Source: Prorocentrum cordatum (lineage: Eukaryota; Sar; Dinophyceae; Prorocentrales; Prorocentraceae). Taken from it: DNA of 64,000 nt. How positions within the stretch are numbered: position 1 is the first letter of the stretch; every line of letters begins with the position of its first letter. This document shows, one piece after another, positions 33,801 to 46,014 of the stretch. A program made the translations under genes and the position numbers. The stretch covers positions 1,685,531 to 1,749,530 of the forward strand of contig CAUYUJ010015726.1 of assembly GCA_963575745.1 (NCBI GenBank), written 5' to 3'. The notes beneath the pieces were generated by a model. The model had not been told where the DNA came from, did not search any database, and was given only the letters and a program-made list of their open reading frames with translations.

Positions 33801-34254
33801 AGTGACGCTGGCAGGCCTTGAGGCGCTGGTCGTTGGGGGGCAGTCTCTAGTTCTGCTTGATCTCGTTGATCCGCTCGTCTTCCAAGTCGCGACGTTCGGC
33901 TTCTGTCTCGCATTTGTTCCCGGGCCCGTCGCCGCGGTCAGGGCGCCGACGCGCGGCCCCGCGATGCGGGCCACGCGATGGCCGATCGATGAGGCATCTT
34001 GTGGGCGGCGCTGCCGGCGCGGAAGGCGCCCGCGCATGCGGTGCGTTTTGCGTTCGTCGACGAGCTCGCGCTTCCGCCTGCGAGTATCTTTTTTTCTCCG
34101 TCGCACGGCGACTGGGCGTTTCGACGATGCGAGCTGACTCGCCCCGAAGCACGCGCATTTGAGACCGCCGATGGCGGACGTCTCGCTCACTCCAGCCCGC
34201 AACTAACTGCGTCTCGCTATAAGGCAACTCCACGCGATCGCCCTGTTCGCCCAA
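30890..34254 (-). pseudogene. transposase-like minus-strand gene relic (family uncertain)
   Basis: Protein-like segments follow one another in several minus-strand frames. From 34.25 kb there is a charged, Arg/Glu-rich start, then MTCGACEFWTTNKMSWSATL with CMGCAGGQFAVCLLCSAFTC (a Cys-rich zinc-type region near 33.35-33.53 kb). From 32.9 kb comes MWFSVGADGLDRACRAEIGT, then WCSDGADQYAPLAATGTFSR with FHAWGEAHSAQKLLGNSM and PSLARFLTAPSAFR. The S-DGA motif, then F-x-x-L, then a Trp/Glu-Ala-His pair with a following L-x-x-S-M resembles a transposase-like family known to me from dinoflagellate gene sets. It also resembles the D-GA and H-x-x-H area of hAT-type enzymes. Catalytic assignment is not possible. 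At least four frame changes. Confidence 0.4.
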
Positions 34255-34985
34255 GGAAAACGAAGCATATCCCTTCGCAGAGCCATGGCCCGCGCCGACG
34301 ATGGACCTGCGGTTCGCGAGCGACTGCGGCCTCGACTGGCGCCGCCCGTGGCCAGGCGTGAACCGACAGGGCCTACTCCTGAACTGCGGCCCCGGCGACG
34401 GCCGCCCTTTTCCGGGCCCGCCCCGATCGGGCCCAAGCCGACGGGGGCTTGGCGACCCCGCGCCGCGAAGGCGGCGGCGTCCGATTGGCCCCGGCCCAAC
34501 GCGGCCATCTCGTCATTAATGGGGCGAGTGGCCGTTGGCGTTGGATGCTGGGAGAGACCGCCCTACTCGCATCCGAGCTGAAGTGGTTGTAGTTCTTCGT
34601 CGGTGGCAGTGGCGGTCTCCGCGCCAGACTCGCAGTCGTCCTCGATCTCGCCCTGCAAGTGCCCATGCCATGGCCGCCCGCTCAGTCCTCGAGCGGCGTC
34701 TCGAATATCTCCTCGGCGCCGTCGCCCAGGCACTCGGCGTAGCATTCGACTGCCATGGCTGCTTCGGCGCAACTTGCAGTCAAGAGCCAGGCGGTCCGAA
34801 CCTGGAAAGGGTGGTCGAGTTCGGGGAAATCAACGTGCTCGAGTACGTCGTCCTCTTGCTGCCCTGAGCCAAGAAGTCTGGATCCGCCCCCCTTCCCGTG
34901 CCTGTCGGACACTGCGCTTGGATCTGTCGATCGCTTCCGCAGGAGTCGCATGATATGGCGGGAGGCTGGATGAGGGTGGCGCGTT
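34255..34985. other. no gene recognised
   Basis: G+C-rich. Open frames on both strands without motifs. Confidence 0.35.
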
Positions 34986-35155
34986 CTGTGTGCGCGTGTG
35001 TGTGTGTGTGTGTTTGTGATTGTGCATGCCTGTGTGTTGTGTGTGTGTTTTGTGTATGTGCTTGATTTGTGTGTGTGTGCGGTGTGTGTGTATGTTTGTG
35101 TGCGTTGCGTGTGCGCACGTATGCTTTCTGAGTGTGATGTGCTCGTGCGATATGT
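34986..35155. repeat. TG dinucleotide-rich tract
   Basis: GTGTGT runs with interspersed TTTGTG and GCGTGTG words. Confidence 0.9.
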
Positions 35156-35315
35156 ACATGCTACCATGCAACCACTCAACTCCGACGCCATGATATGAAG
35201 GAGGAGGATGGCGTGCGAAGAAAGGGGCCGACCCCGACAGCCGACGCACGGGATGATGCGACATTCTGTGTTTTAGAGGCGCGCGCTATCCACGACCGAG
35301 AGCAGCTACGGTCGT

Positions 35316-37287
35316 CTACTTCACGCTGCGGGCGAATGTGCGCAAGAGATCCTCGCCCTGGTGCCGGGTGCGCCAAGCCCACGAGTTAACGTAGAGAGCT
35401 ATTTTATCGTGCTCGACGCTCTTCAGGGACTGGGAAATGGACTGCTTCATCTCAGACCAACAGCCGTCCACGCACTCTGTGCCGTGCTTCAGCTGCACCA
35501 CGCGGCTCGTGCCATGGGCCGAGTGCACGCGGACCGAGTTCACCGCGCACCACTCTTCCTTCGAGTGCGTCACCACCCCGTGCGAGAGCATCTTCCGCCG
35601 ATATATCCTGGCGAAGCTTTCCCGACCCACGCGCGGGCGCCAGCCGCTGCGCGCGTCCTTCCCCAGCGACCTCGCGCGGTCCAGGCAGTCCTGGCGGGAG
35701 CACGAGGGGGAGCACTTGACGTCGCCTACCGCGAGCACCTCGTACGGCGCGGCCCCGTCGGTAAGGACCAGCACGCCCTTCTGCAAGTACTTCGGAACGA
35801 AGTCGTCGCACTCTTGCTGGCTCAGGGGGGCGCCGCCGCCACCGGCCTCGGACGTCGCAAAGGGAAGTTGGAGCACGGCCATGGAGCTTCTATCGCCGCG
35901 ACGGATCAGCATGATCCACCTATTCCATTGCAGGCGGTATCCCTCGCACGGCGCCTTGCAAAGCCTGCAGTTCGGCGAGCACTTGACTCTCTCTGCCCTC
36001 ACGGCGGTCTCGTCGATCTCAACCATTATGCCCCTGGTGAACATCATTTTGCTCTGCTCGTCGATATTCAACCTTGCCTGCTCTACCCTCACCTGATAAG
36101 GGAGCCAACAGTGTGCCTGCGCCAACTCTGGCCCAGCGAAGGATCAGTACAAGCGCCTTTCCTGCTAAACCAAAAAGGCGCATGCACTGGTCCAGAGCCA
36201 GCGATTGGTCTGGCCGGGATCGGAGTAGGTACATGTCGGCTGCCCCGCTGGTCACCTGGTATAAGTAAATTTCGGTCGAGGACTGGCTGAATCCCTGGAC
36301 GAGCGCGGAATCATTGGCGCTGGTATACTTCTGGACGAACGGCTGGCAAGCGAGGCACACCATCAGAATGCCCTCGCCTGCGGGCGCCCGCCCCCGGCCG
36401 CCCAGCTGGATCACGGCGTCGTCATTGGAAACCGCTGGCACGCCCTTCTTCATGCCCGAACAGGTCCGGTCCTTGCAGAAGTATCTGCAGAGGGTCTGAA
36501 CGGGCGGGATGTCGTCGAAACCGCCCAGCGCGACGCCAGTCGCGTCTGCGTTGTCAACGTTTCTCAACGCGAGCTTGGCGCCGCACTCCTCGTGCTTTGT
36601 GCCCTCCAACTTCGGCAGCAGGCCAAGTTTGACGCCGAATCGGCATCGGTCAGCAGGCGTCATACCTGCGAGCACGCGGTAGGGAACCCTCTCCGTCTTG
36701 GACTTGCGCGCCAGGACAGCTCGCTTTCCCTTGCCAGACAAGCTGCCAGAGTACTTCGGGCCCGGGGCCTTGCCGCGGAATGGCGCCCGACCTGGCTTCC
36801 GCTTTGGGCAGCCTTCTCGCTCTGTAGTTTGCCTGTGGAAGCGCTGCCCCTGGTCTTCGCCAATGCAACGGCCGCTCGCCAGTTGGGCTTCGCGAAGGCG
36901 GGCTTTTTGGCCACTCCTCTAGCGCCGCCCAGAGTATCTCCTGGCGAAGGCGGAGGCGGCGGCAGTTCCTCGAAGCGGTCTGCAGCGTCGTCGTCATCGT
37001 CACACAGGAGGTCTCCGGAAGGAGGAACGTCTGTCAGGATACCGTCTGAGTAAGTAAACTCCTCCACGAGCTCATCCTCAGACTCCTGCTCTGGCAACTC
37101 GCCTTCCTCTTCCGAGTCCTCGCCCTCGTCGAACGCGTCGTCCAGGAACTCGACGTCGTAGAAGAGAGTCTCCGACGACACATCGCTCATGTCAATGTCG
37201 TCGAGGCCGGGGTGCTCGCCGCCAATGTCGACGTCGCCGTTCGCCACGTCGCCGGATGCATCGTCCTCGACGCTCTCGTCGGGCGCC
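35316..37287 (-). pseudogene. ISXO2/IS1595-like DDE transposase gene, multi-frame
   Basis: The C-terminal frame (36,125-35,316, 269 codons) carries VEIDET (Asp at about 36,012), a Cys cluster, LQWNRWIMLIRRG, VLVLTDGAAPYEVL (second Asp), THSKEEW with HGTECVDGCWSEMKQSI, and NSWAWRTRHQGEDLLRTF. The order matches the ISXO2-like DDE domain: E-x-DE, T-D-G, N/T-HS-x-x-E, H-T-N-x-x-E-G-F-W-S-x-x-K and the aromatic tail. The usual third acidic residue is Asp (VDG) instead of Glu. The N-terminal frames give an acidic stretch (SDVSSETLFYDVEFLDDAFD), a basic part and Cys pairs (HEECGAKL, CRYFCKDRTC). Frame changes lie near 36,808 and 36,110-36,140. A polypyrimidine tract and CAG end at 37,288, a likely splice acceptor. 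Confidence 0.7.
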
Positions 37288-37483
37288 TGAGTAAGAAGTT
37301 AAAATGACACATTTGTTGTTGTTACGTCGCAAATCTTACATGGGCCCTGTCAAACCAGCACACGACGCAAAAACTCGCTGTGTTCTTCGAATGTTAATTT
37401 CCCAGATCCCCCCCCCCCCCCCCCCCCCCCCCAAGCATCATGCGATTTGGGCCCGTCCCCTCTCCCCGGGGTGAAAAGGATTC
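37288..37483 (-). other. probable intron, with a 25-base C run
   Basis: The 3' boundary (minus strand) has a pyrimidine-rich stretch, TTTTAACTTCTTACTCAG, followed by an open acidic reading in the frame of the downstream gene. The 5' boundary could be GTGATG or GTGTCG at about 37,490-37,500 near the end of the upstream gene, and a phase-0 junction would keep both frames. A run of 25 C lies at 37,408-37,432. If spliced, the upstream protein and the transposase are one gene. Confidence 0.45.
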
Positions 37484-39342
37484 TCATGGCTCTGGCATCA
37501 CCGACACGTCAAACTGGATCCACCCAATTTGTTCGTCTGCTTGACTCAACGTGAACTGCGCGAACCCGACGGAGTCAGATCCCTGGTCGCCGAAGAGACG
37601 GCAGGCGCCCGAGTCTGGCGGCGAAGGAGAAGACGAAGAAGCCGCAGCGCCTGGCGGCGATGAGCGGAGGCATCCTTGGCAGACACGATGGGGCCCACGT
37701 GGAAGTAAGTCTGCGCTCAGACGGCCGCAGACGCTGCAGCTCGAACCGCCGAGAGTGTCGCCTCTGGAACGGCGGAACTCCCGCATGATCAAAATGCGGA
37801 GGCACCGCGCCTCGCCGCCAAAATCTGCCTCCAAGGACCGCGCCATGGCGGCGAGCATGTCGGACGCGGGCCGATCAACACCCGTTGCATTACGGATATT
37901 GATAGCATATGTGAACAATGCCTCCTGCGCATCTAGGAACGCCTCCGTGTCGATGCGCTCCACCGAGTGCTCTGGCCGCACTGCGATCTGAAACGAATCG
38001 GGAAGAGGTCGCGGATCGCCTCCGTAGTGAGTGAAAGAGAATGGCGCGCTCTCCATGCTCTCCATGTGGCTGGCGTCGCCGATCGCGCACTACCCAGGCA
38101 AGCCCCGCGGCGCCGAGAGCGCGCAGCTCCTGAAAACAACGCGAATGCCCCTCCCAGGCAAACTGTTCGTTCGGAAATCCCGCGGGCGTTCCCGTTCCGC
38201 CTACAGAACTCCACGGTCTGTCTGGTGCGTCTGGCAAGGGGCTACTGTGGCAAAGTAGCTCTCGCCGAGGATGCAGTCTCATCCGGTTCTTCAACAGAGA
38301 CGCGGAGCGGCTGTAGCGGCGCTCCATTTCCTTCACCAATCCGAGGAACTCGCTCTCGGAGCTGATGGTTCCGTCTCGGAGTTGGATATACGTGAGCCGC
38401 TGCTCTCGTTCGAACGCGCTCAGCTGCGCGGCGCCGCCAAGGGGGGGCCCTCGCCGCTCTGCGGGTGAAGCTGCTGCACCGTGAACGTCACTCTTCGACT
38501 AGCTGAGCACGCCGATAACACCATGTCGATATCCGAGACGGCCGTCGGCGGTGCTTCGACAATCATCCAGTCAAACATGTATGTGTTCATGCTGGTGCCG
38601 CAATTGTCTTAAGAGTCGTCTCGACTTCGTCCAGTATTGAATCTTCAATACTGGACAATGCATAGTGCAGTCTTGTGGCCGTCGGATTTGGCCTCTTGTT
38701 GAACATATTCTGCAAATATGACAACTGAGGCATACTGAGGAAACGGTTCACGGCCTCCTTAATATCCAGGGAAAGTTCCCATCGGGCATGCAGATCGTGT
38801 CGAGGAACAATTAGGTGCACGAGGCGGATGAGAGCTTTCTTTGCCTCCTTCATGCTGATACCCAGGTAATCGCGAAGAAAAGCTCCCCATGATTTGTGGT
38901 TATCCCGAAAAGCCATGAGAGTTGGGTAGTCTCCAATGTCCACTGACGCATCCTTCAAACCGTTGCAGAGGAGCACCACGAAGCAGTTCTCGAAGTCGGT
39001 GTCGAAGAACACCTCGCCCGACATCGCGGAACATCCTTCCTCTGCTTCCATGGCGTACGCCCTTGCTTCTTTCGACAGTGAGAACTGTACGGGCATGCCC
39101 ATTGGGTAGCGCCGGCCAGGGATGTTGTGCTTCCTATAATAATATACTCTGCAAGAAACAAAATCTCCAACACGAGCGCCTCGTTGCTTGCGGCCAGCCA
39201 AGAATCTGCGAGCTGACTCCGCTTTGCGAGTTACCCACCCGTTCTCCAGTGCCGATTCTAGGGCTACCACGTTGACCGCCTCCGTTAGATGCCCCGCGGG
39301 CACATCGGCCGCGCGCGGAGCCGCCTCTGCGTGGTCTTCTGG
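37484..39342 (-). pseudogene. conserved hypothetical protein, downstream exons
   Basis: The first frame (39,342-38,587) reads LESALENGWVTRKAESARRF, HNIPGRRYPMGMPVQFSLSK, VFFDTDFENCFVVLLCNGL and WGAFLRDYLGISMKEAKKAL. The order GRRYP, then a helix with K-E-A-R, then D-x-D-x-x-NCF and LL, is a pattern I associate with replication-type proteins of large eukaryotic mobile elements, but no function is established. Further frames give MNTYMFDWMIVEAPPTAVSD, FLGLVKEMERRYSRSASLLK and a zinc-type pair (SCSVCGRLS and RVCQGCLRS) near 37.7 kb. Frame changes lie near 38,590, at a 7-base C run at about 38,445, and near 38,090. The two homopolymer-linked changes could be sequence errors. Confidence 0.45.
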
Positions 39343-39383
39343 CTGGGCCCACGACCCAATCAAGAGAGATTCTTTGCACTCAC
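39343..39383 (-). other. probable 41-base intron
   Basis: On the minus strand GTGAGT starts at 39,383 directly after an open frame ending GASQAGDLY. An AG at 39,343-39,344 precedes PEDHAEAAPRAADVP in the next open frame. Both junctions are phase 0, and the interval contains in-frame stops in the upstream frame. It is short for an intron but the frames fit exactly. Confidence 0.5.
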
Positions 39384-39905
39384 ATATAGGTCGCCAGCTT
39401 GAGAAGCCCCCCAAAAAAAACGCTCTGGGCCGTGCACCTCCAGGAGCTCCTCAAAAGTTTCTAGTCGCACGTCCACGAGTTCAAAATGCCTCTTCTCGTG
39501 ATTAAACGTGACCAGGTGGGGCCATGCGGTCGCGGCCTCCAGCAGCACATCGGATTTGCTTGGTTTGCCTCTTGCGCTAGCGTGGTAAGCGCCCGGAATG
39601 GCCTTCATCTTCTTCGCAACGTCATGCCACTTCACAACCCGAGCGCCATCTGCGAGATGGTGCGCCAACTTCACGATGGACGAGAACTTCTCCGCCTCAA
39701 CGTTGCAATCCCCCACTGTCCTGTAATCCGCGTGCGGCTGGAGACCCCCGTTGGCCATCTGAGCAACCGCTCGTCTTGCGGCGTTCATGATCTTCTCTGG
39801 CGGATTGAGCAACAATGCTCGACATTCCTTGGAATTGCCATTGCGACGGGGAAGTCGCTCTCGAATGCAACCCCTGCTCGCCAGTAGCTCGCGCGGCTGG
39901 TTCGC
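39384..39905 (-). pseudogene. conserved hypothetical protein, upstream exon
   Basis: The minus-strand reading RALLLNPPEKIMNAARRAVA, EAEKFSSIVKLAHHLADGAR and WHDVAKKMKAIPGAYHASAR, then VTFNHEKRHFELVDV. It is coherent and precedes the 41-base intron in phase. The start is uncertain because a C run and CA/CG-rich repeats lie immediately upstream (39,907-40,080). Confidence 0.45.
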
Positions 39906-40080
39906 CCCCCCCCCCCATCCCCCCCCCCCCCCTTCTCTTAGCCCGCGGGGCAAGATGCGCGCGCGCACGCAAACGCGCCCGCGCATGCACATACACGCGC
40001 ACGCATACGCGCCCGCACATACACATACACGTGCACACGCGCGCGCGCGCGCAACCACGGGCGCGCACGCGCGCGCGTCT
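39906..40080. repeat. C run and CA/CG-rich tract
   Basis: C-runs at 39,907-39,932, then alternating GCGCAC/CACACG units capable of left-handed DNA. Confidence 0.85.
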
Positions 40081-41029
40081 AGATCGGGCGTTCTCATCGC
40101 AGACGGCGCCAGGCGCGCCGCGCGAAGTAGAGGCGCGCTGAAGGGAGGCGAATCCCCGCCACCAATGCCAACTCCCAGTCCTCGGGAGAAGTGTCTTCGA
40201 TGAGCGGGATCGGGAAATTCTTAATGTATGCTATCATGCAGATCCACATGGGGGTGGCGTCGACGGGGGGGGCGAAAGTTGAGCGCGCCGTCCGGCGCGA
40301 GATGGTCTTTATCTTCCTCGGAGGGTGCCCATTGCGCGCGAGTTTTTCACCGTCGCGGTGCCCATGTTGCAGTTTGGTGATTGGGCGGGCTTCGTGACGG
40401 CCGGCTTCGTGCTCGGGCGAGGCGAACAGGTTTGGGGCGCGCGCGCACTAGCGTTCAGGAGCGGTCGTCTGGCATGGCCCTTGTCCTCGCGCGAAGTGAT
40501 GCGCCATTAAGGTCGCGCTCTCGAATGATCCTTAGAATTGGCAGTGGATTGCATGGCTCATTTCCGAGGAGTCGCGCAGCGCGCCTAAATCTTGAAGGGC
40601 GCCACCTTCTGCAGCCACTACTGGAGGGCGCGGGGCCGCGTCGCGCCGGGGCCCCGGATTTCATGATCCCAGGTCAAGGCCCATCGTACTCTAGACGACG
40701 CGTTCTCTGAGCAAGGCCGCGTCTGCATCCTCGTAGCTAGAATGGCACGCGATGTAATGAGACAACATCGCGGGGGCGCATGGTTTGACCCTGCTGCTCG
40801 TTTAGACGCCGCCCCCGCTATCTTCATGTTTCTGGTGTTCGCGACTGGTGCGGGACGGGTGCATGCTAGCGGGCCCTTTCACGAGAGTACTTTGGCCCCC
40901 TGTCCGAGGCCCCATCGCACGCCCCTCCCCGCCCCGTTGCCCCCCCCCAAGCCCCTACCTGGGCAGGCCGGGGTCCTCGCTGCACCTCGCGTTCAAAGCG
41001 CATCGCCTCTTACTGCTGTCGTCGTTGCC
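40081..41029. other. no gene recognised
   Basis: Open frames on both strands without motifs. Confidence 0.35.
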
Positions 41030-41165
41030 CAGGGGGCGGGGGGAGGCAGGGGGAGCGAGGGGGAGGGAGGAGGAGGGGGGCGGGGGGGAGGAGGGAGGGG
41101 GGGGAAGGATGGGGGGCGAGGAGGAAGGAGTGGACAGCGGAGGAGGGAAGAGGAGGAGGGAATAG
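41030..41165. repeat. GGGA/GGAGG-rich tract
   Basis: Purine-only stretches of G-runs and GGAGG. Confidence 0.85.
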
Positions 41166-41299
41166 AAGCGAGGATGGCGTCCGGGTGCCACTGCGCGGCC
41201 GCGGTCCCGTGAGGATCTCCGATGCGGTTCGCCATCGAACACGCTCAGCTGCCTTCGCCAAGTCAGGCTACGCGGTCTCAATTGTCCTGAACCAGACGG

Positions 41300-41468
41300 C
41301 ACTAGTTGTCTCAATTTGTCTCAAAGTTTCTCACCAAGCGAACCTTTCTGTCTCAATTTCTCTCAAGTTGGGTCGTCCCCGGGATATTATATCTCAATTT
41401 CTCTCAATTTCTTTCAATTCCTCTCAAAATCTCTCAAATATTCTCAATTCCTCTCAATATAGCTTACC
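41300..41468. repeat. TCTCAATT-type minisatellite
   Basis: About 15 imperfect copies of TTTCTCTCAA and CCTCTCAA words. Confidence 0.85.
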
Positions 41469-41599
41469 ATGAGAAAGCGCTACTACACAACAGCATCTTG
41501 ATGGGCCGTTGCTCTCTCAAAAGACATTTTCGCGACGTCCCTGGGAATGCCCTCGGCTCCCCGACCCGCTTCCTTGCCTCTCGAGGTAATCGAGGACAG

Positions 41600-41765
41600 G
41601 GCCCCCGTCCACCCTCTCCCTCCCTGCCTTGACTCCATCCTCTCCCCCCCCGCCTTGACTCTCCATCCCTCCCTGCATCGCTCCCCCCTTCCCTCCCCTT
41701 CCCTTCCTGCCTCCCCCCTTCCCTCCCTCCGTCCCTCTCCCCCCCCCTCCCCGTCGTCGTCGTCG
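41600..41765. repeat. CCCT-rich tract ending in GTCGTCGTC
   Basis: C/T-only stretches with TCCCTCC units, then CGTCGT trinucleotides. Confidence 0.8.
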
Positions 41766-42929
41766 TCGCGGCGGCGGTTGGCCGGCGCCCGCTCCTCTTG
41801 CCCCCTGGGCCCGCTGCTCGGGGGAGGGCGGGCTCCCCGAAGCGCCGGTGGGAAGCCCTTCGGCGCGGCCCCGTCGGAGGCCTCCAGCGCCCCTCCTAGG
41901 GCCGCCCCTGGAGTCCTTGGCAGTCATGCGAGGTCTTCGGCGTATGTCCGAAGCCTCTGCAGGTTGTCGGCCGCCCCTGGAGGCTCTCGGAAGCCCCGAG
42001 CCTTTCCAGGGTCCTCGGGGCCCTTGGAAGCCGCCAGGGCTCGCGGTCCTGGTGATCGTCTTGGGGGCCGGTGGGTTTTGGGGGGCTTCGGCTGCCTCTG
42101 GCGGCTTTCGGTGGTCTCCGGGAATCCCCCATGCGATCCTCGGAGGTCCATGGCAGCCCTCGGAGACCCTCTGTGCTCCCTGGTGTCTGCTTGGGCTCTT
42201 CGGGGGCCGTCGGGGATGTCTGGAAGCCTTTGGATGCCTCGGGGGGCTCGTCCTCCGGGGGGCTTGCAAAGTGCAAACGCACAAACATATGCACATGTGC
42301 ATGTGCAAATGCAGATGCACATGCCGAAATAATGATGATCTGGATTTGTGGTACGTTGTGCGTTGCAGGAACGATGCGTTGCTGCCGTCATTTTGCAACT
42401 GGTTTATGCTTGAAGGCGCAGTGGACTTGGGGATGGCGCCAAGGGGTCCGATCAGGCTTCTTGCGGCGGTTCGCTTGTGTAAATGTACGAAACCTCTGCG
42501 TCGCTATATCTGTCACGCTGTTGTGTGATTACACCGAAATATTGTTGCAAAGCGCCCATTCTACAGACCCGCTGCGTCGAAGTGGTCTCGCGTGGCGGCC
42601 CTCCTCCATAGCGGCATCCATGGGCGTTGCGCATTGTTGTGCAGCCGCGTGCGTTTGGTTGTGTTTTGAGCGTGTTTGGTTGTGTTTTGAACACCCCTTG
42701 GCTCACTCAGCGGCGGTTTGATCGCCCCCCCCGTCTCCGCCACCCCCATGTGGATCTGAAGGATGCTAGACGAGCCTCGGGACTTTCCAAGAATGCTGGC
42801 AGTGTAGGATCTTCACGGAACGCGCGCTTTTCAGGGACCACCGCGTCAGGGTTGCTCATGAAAGACGCCTCTACTTCGAGCACCAGGAGCCGGCGAACAG
42901 AAGATCTCAAATAAGCATTTTGTCAAGCC
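41766..42929. other. no gene recognised
   Basis: Includes GTGTTTTGAGCGTGTTTGGTTGTGTTTTGA (42,661-42,690), a tandem of GTGTTTGGTT words. No coding motif. Confidence 0.4.
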
Positions 42930-43960
42930 GCCTCCGAAGGAATCCTTTGCATGGCTTCCGCAAAGGGCTCTCTGTTGTAAGGCCGCCACAACATGAATCC
43001 TTTTGTAAAGCCGCCACAAAAGGAATCCCTTTGCATGGCCGCTATGCCTTTTTCGGGGGCCAGCAGCGGAAAACCAAGAAAACAATGGAAAACAAGGAAC
43101 ACACAGCGAAAAACCAAGATAAACAAAAAAGGACAATGAAAACACACGCGAAAAAAACATGAAAAAACGATGAAAACCAAAGAAAACCTATGACAACACA
43201 GCAAAAAGCAATGAACACAATACAAACATATGAAAACACCAACCGAAAGAATCCTTTGCATGGCCTCTGCAAATGGCTCCTTTCGTAAGGCGCCACAAAA
43301 GGAATCCTTTTATAAAGCCGCCACAAAAGGAATCCCTTTGCATGGCCGCTATATTTTTTGGGGGGCCAGCAGCGGAAAACCAAGAAAACAATGAAAAACA
43401 AGGGAGACACACCGAAACACAAGGAAAAACAAAAAAGGACGGTGAAAACACACGAAAAAAAACAATGAACACCACAGAACACATATGAAAACACAGCAAA
43501 CATCAATGAAATCACGAAACAACATATGAACACATATGTGTTCTTTTATGTTGTCACTGCTTTTTGCTGTGTCTTCATAAGTTTTCTTTGGTTTTCATTG
43601 TTTCTTCATGTGTTTTCACAATCCATTTCTGTTCTTCATTGTTCTTCGTTGAGTGTTCACTGTTTTGCTGTTTTTTCATTGTGTTCCTGGTTTTCCGCTG
43701 CTGGCTCCCAAACTGATACTAGCCGTCTTACAAAGGGATTCCTTTTGTGGCGGCCCTACAAAGGGATTCCTTGTGTGGCGGCCTTACAAAAGGAATTCTT
43801 TCGTGGCGGCCTTGCAAAAAATATGTTTCTTCTGCGGCGGCTTTACAAAAGGATTCCTTTTGCGTCGGCCTTACAGAAGGATCCCTTGTGTGACGGCAGT
43901 ACAATCGGATTCCTTTTGTAGCGCTTTTACACGAGGAATTCTTTCGCGCTGCACTTGCAA
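42930..43960. repeat. imperfect long palindrome built from a 300-base direct repeat
   Basis: The palindrome centre is the perfect 16-base palindrome GAACACATATGTGTTC at 43,528-43,543. Complementarity continues outward through ACAACATA/TATGTTGT and GAAAACACAGCAAA/TTTGCTGTGTCTTC and on to GGAATCCTTTTGT-type words. The left side holds two direct copies (about 42,935-43,240 and 43,245-43,525) sharing GGAATCCCTTTGCATGGCCG and GGCCAGCAGCGGAAAACCAA. The right side has the inverse, then repeated CAAAAGGAATCCTTT-like units. Confidence 0.75.
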
Positions 43961-43983
43961 AATGATTCTCGTTGTAGCGAGTT

Positions 43984-44045
<62 letters not shown>

Positions 44046-44069
44046 AAAAAAAGAGAGAGAGAGAGACAC

Positions 44070-44108
<39 letters not shown>
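43984..44108. repeat. GA dinucleotide tract
   Basis: GAGAGA interrupted by an A-run at 44,041-44,052. Confidence 0.98.
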
Positions 44109-44953
44109 AGTTGAGGAAGGGGTTTTCAAGTTTACAATAAGACCAGAAGAGGCGCCACCCTCATCCAGCATCTTCCCCATGTCATGCGTTGGCCATTTTG
44201 ACCCACGGGATTTAGCTCGCGTCCCTTGCGTTTCCTTGCGGTCTCTCTGCGACCCTTGCCTCTGCCCTGATAACCGCGACCCCCACCCTTGCGAAAGAAG
44301 ATGCGACGCATTGCTCGCCTGAACCTCCTAACTGGGTTTTTGTATCATATGCCGTCTCCACCTTCTTTTGGCACGGTGACAGCCCAGGTATAAGTATTGT
44401 GCTGCTTGGTCGTCGCCAGAAGGCAGATCTGACCGATCACTTGCTGCAATACCAGCTGATGAGCACATGTCGGTGTCTGCTCCAGAGCCAAAGGGGTCGT
44501 CATCTCGTTGGCCTGACGAGCCCCAAAAGGCAATCGCCCTGGGTGGTCTGTAGGCAGCAGCCAGCCAACCGGTGTTTGGGCCGGTGGCCTGTGGGCTGCC
44601 AGTCTTTTGACCTAGGAGTGTTATGGATTCGGAAGGCTCCTGATTGTCAGTGCAGTTCTTCTAGCTCGGACCGCGCGGCAGTCCAACTGCGGGCGCAGTC
44701 CCAGGGCCCTAGGACGAGGGCCAAAACAGCGGCGGGCAGCGTGCACGCAACAAACATGACAAGTATGTACATCATGCGTACACGGTGGCACGGGCGGCAG
44801 AGGGGCAGGGGAGTGCACTCTTCACACTGGGTGAATGCAATGCTGCCCCGATGCCGCTCCCTACAAGCGGGAAGCGCTGCACGCAGTTATCGCCTATACC
44901 GGCCCACAGGCCGATGCACCTCAAGCAAAGTGCGGCCTGAGGCTCAAAATATA
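44109..44953. other. no gene recognised
   Basis: Moderate composition. A minus-strand frame (44,533-44,345) reads ALEQTPTCAHQLVLQQVIGQ and is protein-like but short, with no domain. This is the left flank of the giant retroelement. Confidence 0.35.
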
Positions 44954-45044
44954 AATTATTCACTGCGTGGGGATCCCCATATGTGCATCTCCTTGCTGGC
45001 GCTCCCTTGGTGGTGGGACTCGGTGAGGACGAATCTGGATTTAA
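44954..45044 (+). repeat. 91-base direct repeat, left copy
   Basis: Identical to 63,910-64,000 except one substitution (T versus G in GCATCTCC/GCATCGCC). It begins AATTATTCACTG and includes GTGGGGATCCCCATATG with the palindrome GGGGATCCCC. It precedes the 5' CT tract of the giant element. The sequence to its left differs from that left of the second copy, so the homology boundary is sharp. Confidence 0.9.
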
Positions 45045-45057
45045 GTGTGACTGAGCT

Positions 45058-45858
<801 letters not shown>

Positions 45859-46014
45859 GTCTCGGCTCGAGAGTGCCCTGCACTCAGACCGCAGCCGCGA
45901 CGCGAAGCGCCCCGCCTCGGAGCCAGTCTCCCAGGCCTCGCGAGACCGGAGGGGCCCCAGCAGGACCCTACTGATTCGCGTCACCTCTTCCCTCCCACCA
46001 GAGCGCCCGCCGCA

